Source: Candidatus Omnitrophota bacterium (lineage in GTDB: Bacteria > Omnitrophota > Gorgyraeia > JACOVV01). From it: a DNA stretch of 8,698 nt. Under the pieces are notes generated by a model. The model had not been told where the DNA came from and did no database searches. It was given only the letters and a program-made list of their open reading frames with translations. The position numbers were made by a program, and so were the translations under genes. The stretch covers positions 1-8,698 of the forward strand of contig JAHFFC010000032.1 in assembly GCA_023248175.1 (NCBI GenBank), in the 5' to 3' direction. Positions 6,902 through 8,698 of the stretch are shown piece after piece. Every line of letters begins with the position of its first letter. The stretch's first letter is position 1.

Positions 6902-6926
6902 TAAAATGGGAGTTGTCCCCATTTTA
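6902..6926. promoter_or_regulatory. second dyad between CIRCE and hrcA
   Basis: TAAAATGGG (6902-6910) and CCCATTTTA (6918-6926) form a perfect 9-base inverted repeat around a 7-base centre. It touches the extended right-hand end of CIRCE on the transcript side and ends 17 bases before the hrcA ATG. In the coding direction the first arm contains the best -10 candidate (TAAAAT), so the dyad is centred near the expected transcription start. It could be a second operator, or an RNA hairpin if transcription comes from further upstream. Confidence 0.55.
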
Positions 6927-6956
6927 CAATTTAGCACTCATTTTGCCAGAGTGCTA
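6921..6956 (-). promoter_or_regulatory. candidate heat-shock operon promoter overlapping CIRCE
   Basis: Two overlapping readings are possible on the minus strand. One is TGGCAA (6948-6943), 16 bases, then TAAAAT (6926-6921). The other is an extended -10 TGC-TAAATT (6936-6928) with TTAGCA-like sequence 18 bases upstream. Either places CIRCE on the core promoter, where HrcA binding would block RNA polymerase. The -35 matches are poor, so the exact hexamers are uncertain. Confidence 0.35.
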
Positions 6957-6957
6957 A
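6931..6957. promoter_or_regulatory. CIRCE operator (HrcA binding site)
   Basis: TTAGCACTC, nine bases, GAGTGCTAA is an exact match to the CIRCE consensus. The symmetry continues outward without mismatch to 6925 and 6963, giving 15-base arms. It sits about 47 bases upstream of the hrcA ATG and ends 15 bases short of the glycosyltransferase stop codon. It predicts HrcA control of hrcA-grpE-dnaK-dnaJ and probably the two following genes. Confidence 0.97.
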
Positions 6958-6977
6958 ATTGTATGATATGAGGAAAT

Positions 6978-7712
6978 CTACAGCTTGTCAAGCGGAAAAC
7001 CGAAAGGGTTCGCAAAGCGGTAGCGAGCTAGAAGATAACCTGTTCGAAGACACTCTTTAAATAGCACGAATCCGTCGGGAAAAGGTTTCATGGAAGAAGA
7101 ACCGGCTAGACGAGGCTGGTAATGGATGGGGACTTCCACGATTTTTAAATTTCTGCATCCAGCCCCCAGGAGAAAATCAAAATCCCCCCATCGGTCTCTT
7201 CCGAGTGGCATCTTAAGCGCCTCTTCTCTCCAGAGAACTTTAGTGCCGCAGAGGGTATCGGTGATGTTGGTCTTAAGAAATTTTGAGAAAAGCCACGCCG
7301 TGATTCGATTAGAAACACGGTTGATCCATCTCATCGCTTTTTTATCAAACGGATAGACAAAGCGTGTCCCCATGACGAGGACGTTTTTTTCATTGAATAC
7401 CGGCGCAAGAAATACTGTAATATCTTCTGGACGCACAGCCATATCAGCATCTAAGATCATCACAATCTCCCCGTGCGCCTGTTCGATCCCTGCCTTGACC
7501 GCTTTTGCTTTTCCCTGATTGCTGTCAAAAGCAACCAGCCGCACGCGGGCATCTTCTTTCATTAACTCTAGAATTTTCTGACGCGTTCCATCTTTGGAAC
7601 CGTCATCCACAACGACGTATTCGGATTCTATCTCTAAGGGAGGAATGCGACGGAGGCATTGCTGGATATTCTCTTCTTCATTGTAGCAGGGAATGATGAC
7701 AGAGAGTTTCAT
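6978..7712 (-). CDS. family 2 glycosyltransferase (dolichyl-phosphate mannose synthase-like)
   Basis: This 244-residue GT-A enzyme should transfer a sugar from a nucleotide-sugar donor, most likely to a polyprenyl phosphate or other cell-envelope acceptor; the exact substrates cannot be read from sequence. Motifs: VIIPCYNEEENI at 5-16, VVVDDGSKDGT at 33-43 (donor binding), the metal-binding DAD at 88-90, TDTLCGTK at 151-158, GDFDFLLGAG at 176-185 as the usual acceptor-side acidic motif, and VPIHYQPRLAGSSSM at 194-208. No transmembrane anchor follows the catalytic domain, unlike the longer GtrB/DPMS forms, so it is probably cytosolic or peripheral. It starts 26 bases after the desaturase stop with only a weak ribosome site, which suggests an operon with it. 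No terminator separates it from CIRCE, so read-through into hrcA is possible. Confidence 0.9.
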   Translation of the reverse strand: MKLSVIIPCYNEEENIQQCLRRIPPLEIESEYVVVDDGSKDGTRQKILELMKEDARVRLVAFDSNQGKAKAVKAGIEQAHGEIVMILDADMAVRPEDITVFLAPVFNEKNVLVMGTRFVYPFDKKAMRWINRVSNRITAWLFSKFLKTNITDTLCGTKVLWREEALKMPLGRDRWGDFDFLLGAGCRNLKIVEVPIHYQPRLAGSSSMKPFPDGFVLFKECLRTGYLLARYRFANPFGFPLDKL

Positions 7713-7738
7713 CGTCTTGCTTGATTTAACACAAGATA

Positions 7739-8476
7739 CTAGTAGAGGCTTACTTTCGCAGGTTCAATCTTTGCCAGGCCCAGCAGACTCAGGATTTGGA
7801 TGTAAAGCCACCCGAAGTCAACTTCCCACCATTTTCGCGAAAAACGGGCGGAGGTGATGTCGGCGTGGTGGTTATTGTGAAGCTCCTCGCCTGCCAGCAA
7901 AATGCCGAATGGAGAAAAATTATGGCTCTGATCTTTACTGTTAAAGTTCCGATACCCCCAGGCATGGCCGATGCCGTTGACGACACCAGCCGCGAAGAAC
8001 GGAATCCAAACCATCTGAATGCCCCAGGCCAATAACCCAAGAGGTACCGAAAAGAGGAGGAGGTCAGTCGCTAATAAAACGCCAATTCCCAGCTTGCGGT
8101 ATTTGGAATAGACATGGCGCTCCACCCAATCATCCGGAGTTCCTTTTCCATATTTCTCCACCATTCCCTTGTCTTTGACCGCCTCGGTGTAAAGGAACAT
8201 CCCTTGAAAAACAACCGTTCCCAAACCGACTAAACGAGGACTGTGGGGATCCCCTTCGACATCGGTGAAAGTGTGGTGTTTCCGGTGGCAGGCGACCCAC
8301 TCTTTGGTCACCATTCCGGTCCCCAGCCAGAGCCATAATCGCATAAAAAAAGAGACAATGGGATGAAGTTTCAGGGAGCGGTGCGCCATGGCACGATGGA
8401 GATAAATCGTGACGCACATGGTAGTGATGTGAGCTGTGACGACAGCAAATGCTAACGCTCTGGCGATTTCATTCAT
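7739..8476 (-). CDS. membrane fatty acid desaturase (acyl-CoA delta-9 type)
   Basis: This integral-membrane di-iron enzyme should insert a double bond into saturated acyl chains using oxygen. All three histidine boxes are present: HRAMAH (27-32), HRKHH (64-68) and HNNHH (200-204), plus the extra histidine motif NGIGHAWGYRNF. EGDPHSP after box 2 and EELHNNHHA with RKWWEVDFGWL near the end are typical of the acyl-CoA/acyl-lipid delta-9 branch. Hydrophobic segments lie at about 5-25, 40-56 and in the middle between boxes 2 and 3. I start at MNEIARALAF: an AGAGAGGGGGGG ribosome site lies about 10 bases upstream, whereas the longer frame from 8536 would run through the promoter. The protein is then 245 residues, compact for the family. 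It heads a minus-strand unit with the glycosyltransferase. Oxygen dependence of the family implies at least occasional aerobic life. Confidence 0.92.
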   Translation of the reverse strand: MNEIARALAFAVVTAHITTMCVTIYLHRAMAHRSLKLHPIVSFFMRLWLWLGTGMVTKEWVACHRKHHTFTDVEGDPHSPRLVGLGTVVFQGMFLYTEAVKDKGMVEKYGKGTPDDWVERHVYSKYRKLGIGVLLATDLLLFSVPLGLLAWGIQMVWIPFFAAGVVNGIGHAWGYRNFNSKDQSHNFSPFGILLAGEELHNNHHADITSARFSRKWWEVDFGWLYIQILSLLGLAKIEPAKVSLY

Positions 8477-8503
8477 CTTTTGGTACCCCCCCTCTCTGCT
8501 AGT

Positions 8504-8532
8504 ACTATAACATAATCTAGAGCCAGATGCAA
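8504..8532 (-). promoter_or_regulatory. candidate sigma-70 promoter of the desaturase gene
   Basis: On the minus strand TTGCAT (8532-8527) is followed after exactly 17 bases by TATAGT (8509-8504). The start would fall about 20 bases before the ATG at 8476, leaving just room for the G-rich ribosome site at about 8486-8498. The -10 matches at five of six positions, the -35 at three of six. Confidence 0.55.
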
Positions 8533-8587
8533 GCATTTTTATGTCAGAGGCATTTCCGCTGTGGCACTTTTTTTAATTTGAACATAG

Positions 8588-8602
8588 GCCGCCTACGGCG
8601 GC
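8588..8602. repeat. GC-rich inverted repeat upstream of the desaturase
   Basis: GCCGCC-TAC-GGCGGC is a perfect six-pair stem with a 3-base loop. No T run follows on either strand at a distance that would make it a terminator. It adjoins the inverted repeats at 8617-8698 and may be part of the same repeat cluster. Confidence 0.6.
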
Positions 8603-8616
8603 AACTTCCTTCTTCC

Positions 8617-8653
8617 CCCTCTCCCTTAAAAAGGGAGAGGGTTGGGGTGAGGG
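8617..8653. repeat. REP-like inverted repeat, second copy of the one in the DUF1015 gene
   Basis: CCCTCTCCCTT (8617-8627) and AAGGGAGAGGG (8631-8641) form an 11-pair stem with a 3-base loop. The tail at 8633-8653 is the exact reverse complement of 958-978. The hairpin is not followed by a T run, so I do not call it a terminator. Confidence 0.85.
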
Positions 8654-8677
8654 TTGTGAGTCGCTTCAGCATACCCC

Positions 8678-8698
8678 CCCTCACCCTAGCCCTCTCCC
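8678..8698. repeat. third copy of the REP-like repeat, cut by the window edge
   Basis: It is in the same orientation as the copy at 958-978, with two mismatches, and inverted relative to 8633-8653. The two right-hand copies could pair over about 21 bases with a 24-base loop. The window ends inside it, so its full length is unknown. Confidence 0.8.

Noticed and set aside
8477..8536. Longer desaturase start adding 20 residues
   Set aside because: It would be translated through the candidate promoter and ribosome site, and the added sequence is polar and unlike the family.
8617..8641. Rho-independent terminator
   Set aside because: The stem is strong but no T run follows on either strand, and the same sequence occurs as a dispersed repeat, including inside a gene.
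1..8698. Novel multi-gene defence, secretion or biosynthetic system
   Set aside because: All eight genes belong to known families, mostly housekeeping; no toxin, nuclease, transposase or unknown cluster is present.

Overview
The window looks like a chromosomal segment of a Gram-negative-type bacterium with roughly balanced base composition. The sequence alone does not fix the phylum. An hrcA-grpE-dnaK-dnaJ order under a CIRCE operator, an OGG1-type glycosylase and abundant short palindromic or tandem repeats are all compatible with a deep-branching metagenome-type lineage (for example Nitrospirota- or deltaproteobacteria-like), but this is a guess. I see no tRNA, rRNA, CRISPR array, transposase or phage gene. 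Apart from one partial gene at the left edge, every gene is on the minus strand, so the transcriptional order runs from right to left.

Right to left: 8477-8698 is an upstream region with several inverted repeats and a good promoter (8504-8532) for a membrane fatty-acid desaturase (7739-8476). A family-2 glycosyltransferase (6978-7712) follows after 26 bases. Next comes a perfect CIRCE operator (6931-6957) and the heat-shock operon: hrcA (repressor), grpE (nucleotide exchange factor), dnaK (Hsp70), dnaJ (Hsp40), then a small FmdB-type zinc-ribbon protein and a DUF1015 protein. hrcA/grpE share an ATGA overlap, dnaJ/fmdB are 15 bases apart and fmdB/DUF1015 overlap by 19 bases, so the last two genes probably belong to the chaperone operon. 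At the left edge, convergent to the operon, lies the 3' end of an OGG1-family DNA glycosylase gene (1-273).

How the genes work together: HrcA should bind CIRCE and keep the operon low. DnaK, DnaJ and GrpE form the Hsp70 folding cycle. Heat or misfolded protein relieves repression. The desaturase upstream would adjust membrane fluidity, but I see no direct sign that it shares heat control.

The gene content is ordinary. What is unusual is the repeat load inside and between these housekeeping genes. Two different palindromic repeats lie in frame inside the DUF1015 gene. A heptamer array interrupted by another palindromic repeat encodes most of the first 30 residues of GrpE. Both intergenic gaps of the chaperone operon (grpE-dnaK and dnaK-dnaJ) are filled by inverted pairs of 7-base repeat arrays that start at the upstream gene's stop codon. 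I found no convincing undescribed multi-gene system; these repeats and a second dyad beside CIRCE are the observations worth following.
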